Numbered from the stretch's first letter, positions 51,450 to 60,630 are shown. The stretch is 64,000 bases of DNA from Solirubrobacter deserti (GCF_003344625.1 NZ_QPKJ02000006.1:248001-312000), one strand, 5' to 3'. The notes: generated by a model from the sequence alone, not told the origin. Program-made: numbers and translations.

Positions 51450-52342
51450 GTCATGGCGGGGCGCCGCGCACGGGCGCGCACGCTGTCCGCGGTGAAGACG
51501 ATCACCGCCAGCCAGACGAGCGTGAAGCCGAGCCAGCGCTCCAGCGGCATGTGCTCGCCGTAGACCAGCACGCCGATCAGGAACTGCATGATCGGCGCCA
51601 GGTACTGGAGCAGGCCGATCGTCGTCAGCGGCACCCGGATCGCGGCCGCGCCGAAGAGCATCAGCGGCACGGCGGTCGCCACGCCACCGCCGATCATCAG
51701 CAGCGCGTGCCCGACGCCCTCGTGCCCGAACGTCCCCTCGCCGCTGCCGGCGAACCACAGCACCACCAGCAGCGCCGGCACGGTGAGGAACGCGGTCTCG
51801 ACGGCCAGGCTCTGCGTGCCCTCGAGCCCGACCTGTTTCTTCACCAGCCCGTAGAAGCCGAACGAGAACGCCAGCGTGAGCGCGATCCACGGCGGGCGCC
51901 CGTACGCCACCGTGAGCACCGCGACGGCCACGCCCGCGATCACGACCGCCGCCCACTGCGCGCGCCGCAGCTTCTCGCCCACGACCGACACCGCCAGCGC
52001 GACCGTCACGAGCGGGTTGATGAAGTAGCCCAGCGACGTCTCCACCACGTGGTCGGAGTTCACGCCGTAGATGAACGCACCCCAGTTGACCGTGATCAGC
52101 ACGGCGGCCAGCCCGAGCAGCAGCACGCGCTTGCGGTCCAGCTCGCGCGCCCAGCGGAACCCGTGCGTGAGCGCGAGGATCGCGACCAGCAGCACGACCG
52201 ACCACACGATCCGGTGCGCGAGGATCTCGATCGCGCCCGCCGGCTTGAGCAGCGGCCAGTAGAGCGGGAACAGCCCCCACAGCAGGTACGCCGCGAGCCC
52301 GGCGAGAAAGCCGGAGCGGGATCGGGTGAGTGCGGCGGTCAG
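51446..52342 (-). CDS. rarD: RarD-family EamA permease, probable CTG start
   Basis: The product is about 298 aa with ten membrane helices and RarD features near the N-terminus (GFLAGLAAYLLWGLFPLYWP, EILAHRIVWSVVLL) and FIYGVNSDHVVETSLGYFIN in the middle. The next in-frame ATG/GTG/TTG (GTG 52207) would cut off the first helix; the only possible upstream start before the in-frame TAA is CTG 52342, with TAAGCT 9 nt before it. The substrate is unknown. The TAA is also the stop of the upstream DUF4184 gene in the same frame. Confidence 0.82.
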   Translation of the reverse strand: MTAALTRSRSGFLAGLAAYLLWGLFPLYWPLLKPAGAIEILAHRIVWSVVLLVAILALTHGFRWARELDRKRVLLLGLAAVLITVNWGAFIYGVNSDHVVETSLGYFINPLVTVALAVSVVGEKLRRAQWAAVVIAGVAVAVLTVAYGRPPWIALTLAFSFGFYGLVKKQVGLEGTQSLAVETAFLTVPALLVVLWFAGSGEGTFGHEGVGHALLMIGGGVATAVPLMLFGAAAIRVPLTTIGLLQYLAPIMQFLIGVLVYGEHMPLERWLGFTLVWLAVIVFTADSVRARARRPAMT

Positions 52343-52354
52343 GGCGTGACCAGC

Positions 52355-53098
52355 TTAGGAGGGCGCCGCCCGCGTTCTCACCATCGCCGCGAGCACGACC
52401 CAGGCTGCCGCGGCGGCGCCGCACCCCCAGGTGAAGGAGCGGAACAGGAGCCCGAACAGCGTGCCGTCCGCGGTCAGCAGGCCGGCGAGCCCGCCGAGCG
52501 CGCCCGCCGCCAGCACGGCCGCGATCACCCGCAGCGCCGTGGGCCGGTCGAGCGCCGGCACGCGCTGGCGGCCCGGCTGCGGCGGCGTCCGCCACCACCA
52601 GCGCGCGAGCACCCCCAGCAGCACGAGCAGGCCCAGCCCGCCGCTGCCGTGCTGCAGCCAGGTCGTGCCGAGCAGCGGCCCGTGTTCTTCGTTGAGCCAC
52701 CCGATCCGCTCGCTGCCCCAGCGGCCGGGGTGCGTGAACGCGTCCCAGACCACGTGCGTGAGCGCGCCGACCGCCAGCGACACCAGCACCAGCCAGGCGG
52801 TGTGGCGGCGCAGCGGCACCGGCAGGTCGGGCGCCAGCCGGTCCCGCAGCGCGGTCGGCGCGAGCGCCACCGCGGCCGGCGCCAGCAGCGCGTGCCACAC
52901 CACGAACAGGATCGCCCCGAGCGCGAGGTCCGCCGCGACGACCCCGAGCAGCGAATGGGTGTGCGCGGAGGAGATCGGGCTCCCCGGGAGGTAGTACGGG
53001 ACGTCCGGCGCCATGCTGCCGATCACCAGCGCCGACGGCACGAGCCCGACCCGCAGCAGCGGGACCACCGCCGCCGGATGGCTGAACGTGAACGGCAC
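52355..53098 (-). CDS. DUF4184 family membrane protein
   Basis: The product is 247 aa with about six membrane helices and DUF4184 markers: PFTFSHPAAVVPL at the N-terminus, SMAPDVPYYLPG, HTHSLLGVVAADL and THVVWDAFTHPGRWG. Family members are membrane metal-dependent-hydrolase-like proteins with conserved His/Asp. GTG 53098 is chosen because TACAGT (53111-53106) is 7 nt upstream; the start is only 16 bp from the divergent PolX start. Confidence 0.85.
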   Translation of the reverse strand: MPFTFSHPAAVVPLLRVGLVPSALVIGSMAPDVPYYLPGSPISSAHTHSLLGVVAADLALGAILFVVWHALLAPAAVALAPTALRDRLAPDLPVPLRRHTAWLVLVSLAVGALTHVVWDAFTHPGRWGSERIGWLNEEHGPLLGTTWLQHGSGGLGLLVLLGVLARWWWRTPPQPGRQRVPALDRPTALRVIAAVLAAGALGGLAGLLTADGTLFGLLFRSFTWGCGAAAAAWVVLAAMVRTRAAPS

Positions 53099-53101
53099 GT
53101 T

Positions 53102-53111
53102 CCAGACTGTA
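53102..53111. promoter_or_regulatory. Overlapping divergent promoters (DUF4184 / polX-like)
   Basis: Only 16 bp separate GTG 53098 (minus) and GTG 53115 (plus). TACAGT on the minus strand (53111-53106) is 7 nt before its start, and CAGACT on the plus strand (53103-53108) is 6 nt before its start. The hexamers overlap, so both transcripts are leaderless and mutually exclusive. Confidence 0.5.
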
Positions 53112-53114
53112 GGC

Positions 53115-54701
53115 GTGGACAACGCCGCCATCGCCGACCGGCTCGACGCGTTCGCGGCCCTGCTCGACCTCGCCGAGGCCAACCCGTACCAGCCGCGCGC
53201 GTACCGGCGCGCGGCGGAGACGGTCCGCGCGGCGCCGGTGCCGGTGTCCGACCTCGTGCGCACCCGCCGCGTGCGGGACCTGCGCGGGATCGGCCCGGGC
53301 ATCGAGGCGCGCCTACGGGAGCTGGTCGAGACGGGCGAGATCGCCGAGCTGCGCGAGCTCGAGCGCGAGCTGGTGCCCGGGCTGGTCGGGCTCGGCCGCT
53401 TCCTGGGGCTGACGACCAAGCGCTCGGTCGAGATCGCGCGGGCGTTGGGCGTGCGCACGCCGGAGGAGTTCCGCGCGGCGGTGGCCGCGGGTGAGCTGCG
53501 GTCCGTGCCGGGCGTCGGCCCGAAGATCGAGGCGCGCGTGCGGGACGCGCTCACGCGCGAGCGCGAGCCCCGCCCGGGCCTGCTGCTCGACCGCGCCCGC
53601 GCACTGGTCGGCGCCATCGCGGACGCGCTCGGCGGCGAGCCCGCGGGCGACGTGCGCCGCTGGCGCGACTCGTGCGAGCACCTCGCGGTCGTGTGCTCGG
53701 AGCCGGTGGCCGAGCGCTTCGCCGCCCTCCCTCAGATCGTCGCGATGATCGACGAGACCCGCGGCCTGACGATCGAGGGCGTGCCGATCGAGCTGCACGT
53801 CGCGCCGCCCGAGCGCTACGGCACCGCGCTGCTGCGCGCGACCGGCTCGCCCGCGTTCGTCGCCGCGCTCGGGCCGCTGCCCGACGCGCCGACCGAGGAG
53901 GCCGTCTTCGCCGCGCTCGGCGTCCCGTTCGTCGCCCCCGAGCTGCGCGAGGCCTGGAGCCCCGGGCCGACCGAGCTCGTCACCGAGGCCGACATCCGCG
54001 GCGACCTGCACTGCCACACGACCTGGACCGACGGTCGCTTCAGCGTCGAGGAGATGGGCCGCGCCGCGCGCGACCGCGGCTACGACTACATCGCGATCTG
54101 CGACCACACGCCGGCCGTCGGCGCCGTCCAGGGCCTCACGGCCGACGACGTCCGCCGCCAGGGCGAGGAGATCGCCGCCGCCAACGAGCGGCTCGCGCCA
54201 TTCCGCGTGCTGCGCGGGATCGAGTGCGACATCCTGCCCGACGGCCGGCTCGACCTCCCCGACGACGTCCTGGCCGAGCTCGACTGGGTGCAGGCCAGCG
54301 TCCACGCGGGGCAGCGCGCCTCGCGCGAGGCCATGACCGCCCGAGTGAGCGAGGCGCTCCAGCATCCCGCCGTGCGCTGCCTCAGCCACCCGAAGGGCCG
54401 CATCATCGGCAGCCGCCCCGAGAACGCGCTCGACCTCGACGCGGTGTTCGAGCTGGCGCGGGTGCACGGCGTCGCGGTCGAGGTCAACGGGCTGCCGTCC
54501 CGACTCGACCTGTCGGGCGAGCACGTGCAGCGCGCGATCGCCGCCGGCGTGCAGATCGTCTGCTCCACCGACGCGCACTCGATCCGCGGGCTCGCCCACA
54601 TGACGCTGTCGGTCCACACCGCCCGCCGCGGCGGCGCCACCGCGGCGGACGTCCTGAACACGACGCCGCTAGCGCCGCCGGGCCGCGGCGTCCAGCGCTG
54701 A
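53115..54701 (+). CDS. polX: PolX-family protein with degenerate polymerase core and PHP domain
   Basis: The product is 528 aa. Residues ~1-130 hold the helix-hairpin-helix region (LRGIGPGIEARLRELVET, VPGVGPKIEARVRDAL), ~150-275 the Pol beta-like core, and ~295-520 a PHP domain with metal motifs DLHCHTTWTDGR, ICDHTPAVG and STDAHSIRGL. Where PolX normally has GSxRRxxxxxxDxD, the text reads GDVRRWRDSCEHLAVV; the metal-binding aspartates are not visible, so nucleotide transfer is doubtful while the PHP nuclease site appears whole. GTG 53115 is 16 bp from the divergent gene. Confidence 0.87.
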   Translation: MDNAAIADRLDAFAALLDLAEANPYQPRAYRRAAETVRAAPVPVSDLVRTRRVRDLRGIGPGIEARLRELVETGEIAELRELERELVPGLVGLGRFLGLTTKRSVEIARALGVRTPEEFRAAVAAGELRSVPGVGPKIEARVRDALTREREPRPGLLLDRARALVGAIADALGGEPAGDVRRWRDSCEHLAVVCSEPVAERFAALPQIVAMIDETRGLTIEGVPIELHVAPPERYGTALLRATGSPAFVAALGPLPDAPTEEAVFAALGVPFVAPELREAWSPGPTELVTEADIRGDLHCHTTWTDGRFSVEEMGRAARDRGYDYIAICDHTPAVGAVQGLTADDVRRQGEEIAAANERLAPFRVLRGIECDILPDGRLDLPDDVLAELDWVQASVHAGQRASREAMTARVSEALQHPAVRCLSHPKGRIIGSRPENALDLDAVFELARVHGVAVEVNGLPSRLDLSGEHVQRAIAAGVQIVCSTDAHSIRGLAHMTLSVHTARRGGATAADVLNTTPLAPPGRGVQR

Positions 54702-55703
54702 CGTGCTCGTGTGCCACATGTTGTCGCTCACGTTGACCGAGTGGCCGGGCGGGACGATCGCGTCGATGCGGTCGAGCACGTCGTCGGAGAGCGCGACGCC
54801 GTCGGCCGCGAGGTAGCCCTCGAGGTGCTCCATGGTGCGCGGGCCGATGATCGCGGAGGTCACGGCCGGGTGGCGGACGATGAACGCGAGGGCCATCTGG
54901 ATCAGCGGAATGCCGGCCTCGTCGGCCAGCGCGCCGAGCGCGTCGGCAGCTTCGAGCTTGGCGGCGTTCTGCGGCGAGGTGGCGTCGTAGTGCGCGGCGA
55001 ACCGCTCGCGCCGCGCGGCTGAGCCGGGCGCGCTGATCGCCGCGCTCTTGCGGTAGTTGCCCGTGAGCCAGCCGCCGGCCAGCGGGCTGTAGGTGAGCAC
55101 GCCCATCCCGTGGCGCAACCCGGTCGGCAGCACGTCGTACTCGATCGCGCGGGTCAGCAGGTTGTAGATCGGCTGGTTGGTGCGCACGCGCTCGCGCCCG
55201 CGGCGCTCGGCCAACCCCTGGAGCTCGACGATCTCCGAGCCGGAGACGTTGGAGACGCCGAAGGCGCGGATCTTGCCCGCGTGCACGAGGTCCGACAGCG
55301 CGCCGAGCGTCTCGTCGAAGTCGGTGCCCGGGTCCAGGCGGTGCACCTGGTAGAGGTCGATCCAGTCGGTGCCGAGCCGCCGCAGCGAGTTCTCCACCGC
55401 GGTCGTGATCCAGCGCCGCGACGCCCCGCGCTGGTTGGGGTCCTCGCCGAACGGGAGGCCGAACTTGGTCGCCAGCACGACGTGTTCGCGGCGCCCGCGC
55501 AGCGCCTTGCCGACGATCTCCTCCGACTCGCCCTGCGAGTAGAAGTCGGCGGTGTCGACGAAGTTGATGCCGGCGTCCAGCGCGCGCTGGATGATCCGGA
55601 TCGAGTCGTCGTGGTCGGGGTTGCCGAAGGCGCCGAACATCATCGCGCCCAGGCACAGCGGACTGACCGAGACGCCGGTGCGTCCCAGGGGTCGGTACTC
55701 CAT
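54669..55703 (-). CDS. Aldo/keto reductase
   Basis: The product is 344 aa with the AKR pattern: NFVDTADFYSQGESEEIVGK (catalytic Asp and Tyr), VLATKFGLPF (Lys), DLYQVHRLDPGTDFDETL (His) and a NADPH-binding end (SAIIGPRTMEHLEGYL). It reduces aldehydes or ketones with NADPH. GAGGAG precedes ATG 55703 by 6-7 nt. It faces a TetR gene over two operator-like repeats, so it is probably repressed by that protein. Its 3' end overlaps polX by 33 nt. Confidence 0.92.
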   Translation of the reverse strand: MEYRPLGRTGVSVSPLCLGAMMFGAFGNPDHDDSIRIIQRALDAGINFVDTADFYSQGESEEIVGKALRGRREHVVLATKFGLPFGEDPNQRGASRRWITTAVENSLRRLGTDWIDLYQVHRLDPGTDFDETLGALSDLVHAGKIRAFGVSNVSGSEIVELQGLAERRGRERVRTNQPIYNLLTRAIEYDVLPTGLRHGMGVLTYSPLAGGWLTGNYRKSAAISAPGSAARRERFAAHYDATSPQNAAKLEAADALGALADEAGIPLIQMALAFIVRHPAVTSAIIGPRTMEHLEGYLAADGVALSDDVLDRIDAIVPPGHSVNVSDNMWHTSTSALDAAARRR

Positions 55704-55721
55704 ATGCAGCTCCTCAGGTGA

Positions 55722-55740
55722 AGCGGACAGGCTGTCCACT
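55722..55740. promoter_or_regulatory. TetR-type operator 1
   Basis: AGCGGACA-N3-TGTCCACT is an imperfect inverted repeat (7 of 8 arm positions pair). Its sequence matches operator 2 centred 25 bp away. It lies between the AKR start and the minus-strand -10-like TACTGT (55747-55742). Confidence 0.6.
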
Positions 55741-55746
55741 TACAGT

Positions 55747-55765
55747 AGCGGATAACCTATCCGCT
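55747..55765. promoter_or_regulatory. TetR-type operator 2
   Basis: AGCGGATA-N3-TATCCGCT is a perfect inverted repeat ending 4 bp before the TetR ATG. It overlaps TAACCT (55753-55758), the likely -10 of the regulator gene, so binding would shut off tetR and, with operator 1, the aldo/keto reductase. Confidence 0.65.
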
Positions 55766-55769
55766 CGCG

Positions 55770-56282
55770 ATGACGACCCGCCGCGCCGACGCCCAGCGCA
55801 ACCGCGAGAAGATCCTCGAAGCCGCCCGCGCCGCGTTCGCGGAGGGCGACCCCTCGATGGCCGAGATCGCCCGCCGCGCCGAGGTGGGCATGGCCACGCT
55901 GTACCGCAACTTCCCCGGCCGCCGCGAGCTGCTGGAGGCGCTCTACATCGACGAGGTCGACGCGATGGTGCAGGCGGCCGAGACGCACGACCTCGCCGCC
56001 TGGGCGCACCGCTTCGTCACGTTCGCGCACAACAAGCACCCGATCGCGCACGAGCTCCTCAGGGACACGCCGGGCGACCCGCTGTTCAACGCCAGCCGCA
56101 CGCGCGTGCTCGCCGCCGGCCGGCCGCTGCTGGAAGCCGCCCAGCGCGCGGGCGAGGTCCGCCCCGACCTCACGCTCGAGCAGATCCTGGACATGGTGAT
56201 CGCGATCGCGCGCATCGACGGCGACGCCGCGTACGTGGAGCCGATCCTGGAGACCGCGCTCGCCGGCCTGCGCCCTCAGTGA
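55770..56282 (+). CDS. TetR-family transcriptional regulator
   Basis: The product is 170 aa with an N-terminal TetR helix-turn-helix (REKILEAARAAFAEGDPSMA, RRAEVGMATLYRNFPGRREL) and a helical ligand-binding domain. It lies divergently from the aldo/keto reductase, with two matching inverted repeats between them. It probably represses both genes until an unknown ligand, perhaps a reductase substrate, binds. Confidence 0.9.
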   Translation: MTTRRADAQRNREKILEAARAAFAEGDPSMAEIARRAEVGMATLYRNFPGRRELLEALYIDEVDAMVQAAETHDLAAWAHRFVTFAHNKHPIAHELLRDTPGDPLFNASRTRVLAAGRPLLEAAQRAGEVRPDLTLEQILDMVIAIARIDGDAAYVEPILETALAGLRPQ

Positions 56283-56295
56283 ACCGGGCGCGGCG

Positions 56296-56949
56296 CTATC
56301 GCGGAGCGCCCAGCCGGCGCATGAACTCCGCGCCGTCCAGCGTGGTCTCGCGCAGGCGCGGGCGATCGGTGAACGTGCGCACGGCGCTCGCGAAGCGCTG
56401 GGGGTCGACGGCGAAGTGCCGCAGCGGCAGCCGGTCGCCCGAGGTGAACTCGATCGTGTCGCCGTCCACCCGCGCGATCTTCGCCTCGCCCCACGGCAGC
56501 AGCCTTCGCGAGCCGCCCGCGTTCCACTGCAGGCCGAAGCGCCGCGCTTCGATCCGGTACAGCCCTCCCGCCCCGACCACGAGCCAGGCGAAGATCGGCC
56601 AGAAGGCGAGATAGGCGGTCACGGCCACGCCCCGCTGGCCCTCGGAATCCGCGTAGACGCCGCCCGCCCAGCACAGCACGAGGGCGCCGAGGGCGACACG
56701 GCACACGACCGGATCGGCGCGAAACCCGTTGACGACGACCCGCACCCGGAAGGCGCTCGCGCGCGACAGGAACGGCTTGCGGTCGCTCAGGCCCGGCAAA
56801 TGGAAGGGAAGGATGCCGCTGCTCATGAGCAGCAGGCCGAGAGCGGTGATGACGGCGCCCGTGCCCGCGAGGTCGCCGTCGAACATGGCGAACTGCCCGA
56901 GCAGGACCAGCGCCGACCCGAGGACCGTCTTGAGGATCGCGCCGATCAC
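56296..56949 (-). CDS. Hypothetical membrane protein
   Basis: The product is about 217 aa with four hydrophobic segments (GSALVLLGQFAMFDG, TGAVITALGLLLMSSGILPF, VCRVALGALVLCWAGGVYA, VTAYLAFWPIFAWLVVGAGG) and a C-terminal cytosolic PH-like domain (IEARRFGLQWNAG, LLPWGEAKIARVDGDTIEF). GTG 56949 is taken because it overlaps the upstream cupin stop (GTGA); the open frame reaches 56979. The family is not recognised. Confidence 0.7.
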   Translation of the reverse strand: MIGAILKTVLGSALVLLGQFAMFDGDLAGTGAVITALGLLLMSSGILPFHLPGLSDRKPFLSRASAFRVRVVVNGFRADPVVCRVALGALVLCWAGGVYADSEGQRGVAVTAYLAFWPIFAWLVVGAGGLYRIEARRFGLQWNAGGSRRLLPWGEAKIARVDGDTIEFTSGDRLPLRHFAVDPQRFASAVRTFTDRPRLRETTLDGAEFMRRLGAPR

Positions 56950-57461
56950 GCAGCCGGACGCGGGTGGATCCGCAGCCACTCGCCGACGGTCACCGTGCCG
57001 TCGGGTGCCAGCGTCACGCGCTCGTCGCCCATCGCGATCTCGGACGCCGGCCGCACGCCGGCCCCGTCCGCGGGCGGCTCGTGCTGGTCGAACGGCACCT
57101 TCACACCGTCGCGCAGCCCGCGCATGTAGTCGCCGAACCCGCAGCCGGGCACGTGCAGGTTCACGTACCAGACGTCGTCGGCGCTCGTGTTCGCGAACCC
57201 GTGCACGACCATCGGCGGCACGACGACCACGTTCGGCCCCGACACCTCGAGATCGCCGTCCGCGGTCTTGACCGTCAGCGTGCCCTCGAGGACGACGAAC
57301 ATGTCCGCGTGCTCGCGGTGCACGTGCAGGTCAGCCCCGTCGCGCCCGCCCGCGAAGCGCGCGATCGTCGCGTGCACCGCGTCCAGCTCCGCCAACAGCT
57401 CGACGGTGCGATCCGCCGAGTCGCCGATGATCTCGCCCCCGCCGGGCGTCACCTCAACCAT
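56946..57461 (-). CDS. Cupin-domain protein
   Basis: The product is 171 aa with one cupin barrel: DLHVHREHADMFVVLEGTLT (metal-binding His/His/Glu pattern) and NVVVVPPMVVHGFAN. It may be a small-molecule enzyme or a sensor. TAAGGT on this strand (57474-57469) lies 7 nt before ATG 57461, 31 bp from the divergent kinase start. The membrane protein gene overlaps its end. Confidence 0.84.
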   Translation of the reverse strand: MVEVTPGGGEIIGDSADRTVELLAELDAVHATIARFAGGRDGADLHVHREHADMFVVLEGTLTVKTADGDLEVSGPNVVVVPPMVVHGFANTSADDVWYVNLHVPGCGFGDYMRGLRDGVKVPFDQHEPPADGAGVRPASEIAMGDERVTLAPDGTVTVGEWLRIHPRPAA

Positions 57462-57492
57462 GGCCCGGACCTTATGTGATAGAGACGCACGC

Positions 57493-60400
57493 ATGGCGGA
57501 ACTGGCCGCCGGCACGAGCTTCGCCGGCCATGAGATCCGGGGCGTCGCCGGCCGGGGCGGCATGGGGATCGTCTACCGCGCGTTCGACGCGCGCCTCAAG
57601 CGTGAGGTCGCGCTGAAGGTGATCGCGCCCGAGCAATCCAAGGACGGCGAGTTCCGGATCCGCTTCCAGCGCGAGTGTGAGGTGGCGGCGAGCCTGCACC
57701 ACCCGAACCTGATCCCCGTCTACACGGCCGGCGAGGAGGACGGGCACCTGTACGTGACGATGCGCTTCGTCGACGGTGTCGACCTCGCGCACCTGATCGA
57801 GCGCCACCGCCGGCTCTCCCCGACGCACGCGACGCACATCATCGTCCAGGTCGCGCGCGCCCTCGACGCCGCGCACCACTTCGGCGTCGTGCACCGCGAC
57901 GTCAAGCCCGCCAACGTCCTGCTCGACGGCGAGCACGCGCTGCTGACCGACTTCGGCCTCCAGCGCGACCTGCGCGCCACCACCCGCATCACCGAGCCGG
58001 GCACGCTGATCGGCACGTTCGACTACACGGCGCCCGAGCAGCTCGAGGATGGCGAGATCGACGCGCGCGCGGACGTCTACGCGCTCGGCTGCGTGCTCTA
58101 TGAGGCCGTCACGGGCGAGGTGCCGTTTCCTCGGGACACGCCCGCGGCCAAGCTGTACGCGCACCTGGGCGCGCCGGTGCCGCATGTCGAGGGCCCGCTC
58201 GGCCCGGTCATCCGCCAGGCGCTGGCCAAGCGCCCGGAGGACCGCTTCCCGAGCGCCGGCGCGTTCGGCCAGGCGGCGCTCGCCGCCCTCGGAGGCGGGC
58301 GTACGCGCGTCGCTCCCGCGGCCGCCCCGCTGCCGCGCGCGCTGCTCAACGAGACGGGCTCCGAGCCGTTCGTCGGCCGCGCCGAGCTGCGCGAGCGGAT
58401 CGCGGCGCTGCGCGGGAAGCGGCGCTTCGTCGTGATCGAGGGCGAGCCGGGGATCGGCAAGACGCGCCTGGCCGCCGAGGCCGCCCGCGACGCGCACGCC
58501 GCCGGCGCGACCGTCCTCTACGGCCGCTGCGACCCCGAGTCCCTGCTGCCGTACCAGCCGTTCGCGATGGCCCTGCCCGACATCAGCGAGAGCGACCGCT
58601 TCGCCTACTTCGACGCGGTCGCGCGCCGGCTCGCCGAGCGCCCCACCGTGCTCATCCTCGACGATCTGCACTGGGCGGCGCCGTCCACGCTCCAGCTGCT
58701 CGCGCACGTGCTGGAGGAGCCGGGCGAGCTGCTGATCCTCGCCACCGCGACACCCGGCCACCGGCTGCCCGCGGCCGAGCGCCTGACGTTGGGCGGCCTC
58801 GAGCGCCGCGAGCTGTCCGCGTTCGTGGAGGCGCTCGGCGAGCGCGAGCCGGAGAACCTGCACGAGCGCACGGGCGGCAACCCGTTCTTCGCGCGTGAGA
58901 CGCTGCGCGCCGACGGCCTGCCCGTCAGCATCCGCGACGTCGTCTCGCGCCGGCTCGCTTCGCTCTCCGAACCCACGCGCGCCGCGCTCACGGTCGCCGC
59001 CGTGATCGGGCACGACTTCCGCCTGGACGTGCTGGAGACCCTGGCCGAACACGCGCTGGAAGCGGTCGAGGAGGCGTCCGCGCAGGGGCTCGTGCGCGAC
59101 GGCGAGGCCGTCGACCACTTCCGCTTCGCGCACGCGCTCGTGCGCGAGACGCTCGCCGGTGACATGAGCAACGCGCGCCGCACGCGCCTGCACCGCAGCA
59201 TCGGCGAGGCCCTCGAACGCACACCCGGCATCACCGCCGCCGAGCTCGCGCGTCACTTCTTCGCCGCGCGCCACCTGGACCCGCAGCGCGCGTTCACGTA
59301 CGAGCTGCGCGCGGCGCACGAGGCCGAGCACGAGGCCGCGGTCCTCCACTACCGGCACGCGCGCGAGCTGCGCCCGGAGCGGCTGGATGTCCTGCTCGCC
59401 CTCGGCACCGCCGAGCTGCGCACGGGCGACCCCGCGTTCCGCGCGACCTTCCAGGAAGCGGCCGCCCGCGCCCGCGAGACCGGCGACCGCGAGGCGCTCG
59501 CGCGCGCCGCGCTCGGCTTCAACGCACGCCAGGCCGCGTCCGCCGTGCTCGACCCGGCCGGCATCGCGCTGCTCGAGGAGGCCGACGCGCACCTCGCCGA
59601 CTCCCCGCTGCGCGCCCGCGTGAAGGCGCGCCTCGCGACCGCCCTGCACTTCGCCGGCCAGGCCGAGCGCACGCTCCAGCTCTCCGCCGACGCGCTCGCG
59701 CTCGAGCGCAGCGGCGAGACGCTGCTCGCCCGCCACGGGGCGCTGCTGGACATCACCCACCTCGACGAACGCCTGGAGCTCGCCGAGGAGCTGATCGCGC
59801 TCGAGGACCCGGAGCTGCTCGCGCTCGGGCGCTTCTGGTTCGTGTTCGACCTGATGGAGGCGGGGCGCGTCGTGGAGGCGCGCGAGCAGCACGACGCCCT
59901 CGTCCAGCTCGCGGACGAGCTGCACCAGCCGCTGTTCCGGCACCTCGCCGCGGTCTGGGACGCGATCTGGGCGCAGATGGCCGACCGCACCGGCGACGTC
60001 GAGCGCCTCATCGATCGCGCCCACGCGCTCGGCGTGCGCGCCGCCGCGCCGGACGCGGAGCTGATCCGGCTCGCGCAGCTGATGACGCTGCGCCTCCAGC
60101 AGGGGCGGCTTCCCGAGTTCCTGGACGCCGTGGAGCCGCTCGACCTGCCCGTGTGGCGCGCGGCCTTCGCCGTCGGCCTGCTCGTCTGCGGGGAACGTGA
60201 GCGCGGCGCGGCGCTGTACGCCACGCTCGACGAGGCCACGATCCCGCGCGACATGGTGTGGTTGACGACGATCAGCCTGCTCGCGACGGCGGCCACGCTG
60301 CTCGCCGACGCACCGCGCGCCGAGCGCCTGTACGCGCTGCTGCTGCCGCACCGCGAGCGGATGGTCCAACACGCGCTGGCGGCCAACGCGGGCTCGGTCG

Positions 60401-60630
60401 AGCGTCACCTCGGGTCGCTCGCGGCGGTGCGCGGGAACCGCGCGCTCGCCGCCCAGCACTTCGAGCGCGCGCTCGAACGCAACCAGGGCCACGCGCAGGC
60501 GCTGCGGTTGACGCGGATGGAGTACGCGCAGCGGTCCGGCGGCGAGCACCTCACTGCCGCGTCGGTGACGGAGTCGACGCTGTCGCCTCCAGCCCTCTCG
60601 GATCCCCCTCCTCGTCCCGGATGGTCCTGA
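57493..60630 (+). CDS. Ser/Thr protein kinase with AAA/STAND and TPR region (PknK-like)
   Basis: The product is 1045 aa. Residues ~10-275 form a eukaryotic-type kinase (GRGGMGIVYRAFD, Lys in ALKVIAPEQ, HRDVKPANVLL, DFGLQRD, APEQLEDGEIDARADVYALG), ~300-560 an ATPase of the AAA_16 type (EGEPGIGKTRLAAEAA, LILDDLHWAAPSTL), and the rest TPR-like helices. No membrane helix is seen, so it is soluble like mycobacterial PknK. TAGAGA lies 7 nt before ATG 57493. The ATPase-TPR half resembles that of the BTAD regulator at 27048. The end overlaps a convergent methyltransferase gene by 80 nt. Confidence 0.9.
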   Translation: MAELAAGTSFAGHEIRGVAGRGGMGIVYRAFDARLKREVALKVIAPEQSKDGEFRIRFQRECEVAASLHHPNLIPVYTAGEEDGHLYVTMRFVDGVDLAHLIERHRRLSPTHATHIIVQVARALDAAHHFGVVHRDVKPANVLLDGEHALLTDFGLQRDLRATTRITEPGTLIGTFDYTAPEQLEDGEIDARADVYALGCVLYEAVTGEVPFPRDTPAAKLYAHLGAPVPHVEGPLGPVIRQALAKRPEDRFPSAGAFGQAALAALGGGRTRVAPAAAPLPRALLNETGSEPFVGRAELRERIAALRGKRRFVVIEGEPGIGKTRLAAEAARDAHAAGATVLYGRCDPESLLPYQPFAMALPDISESDRFAYFDAVARRLAERPTVLILDDLHWAAPSTLQLLAHVLEEPGELLILATATPGHRLPAAERLTLGGLERRELSAFVEALGEREPENLHERTGGNPFFARETLRADGLPVSIRDVVSRRLASLSEPTRAALTVAAVIGHDFRLDVLETLAEHALEAVEEASAQGLVRDGEAVDHFRFAHALVRETLAGDMSNARRTRLHRSIGEALERTPGITAAELARHFFAARHLDPQRAFTYELRAAHEAEHEAAVLHYRHARELRPERLDVLLALGTAELRTGDPAFRATFQEAAARARETGDREALARAALGFNARQAASAVLDPAGIALLEEADAHLADSPLRARVKARLATALHFAGQAERTLQLSADALALERSGETLLARHGALLDITHLDERLELAEELIALEDPELLALGRFWFVFDLMEAGRVVEAREQHDALVQLADELHQPLFRHLAAVWDAIWAQMADRTGDVERLIDRAHALGVRAAAPDAELIRLAQLMTLRLQQGRLPEFLDAVEPLDLPVWRAAFAVGLLVCGERERGAALYATLDEATIPRDMVWLTTISLLATAATLLADAPRAERLYALLLPHRERMVQHALAANAGSVERHLGSLAAVRGNRALAAQHFERALERNQGHAQALRLTRMEYAQRSGGEHLTAASVTESTLSPPALSDPPPRPGWS

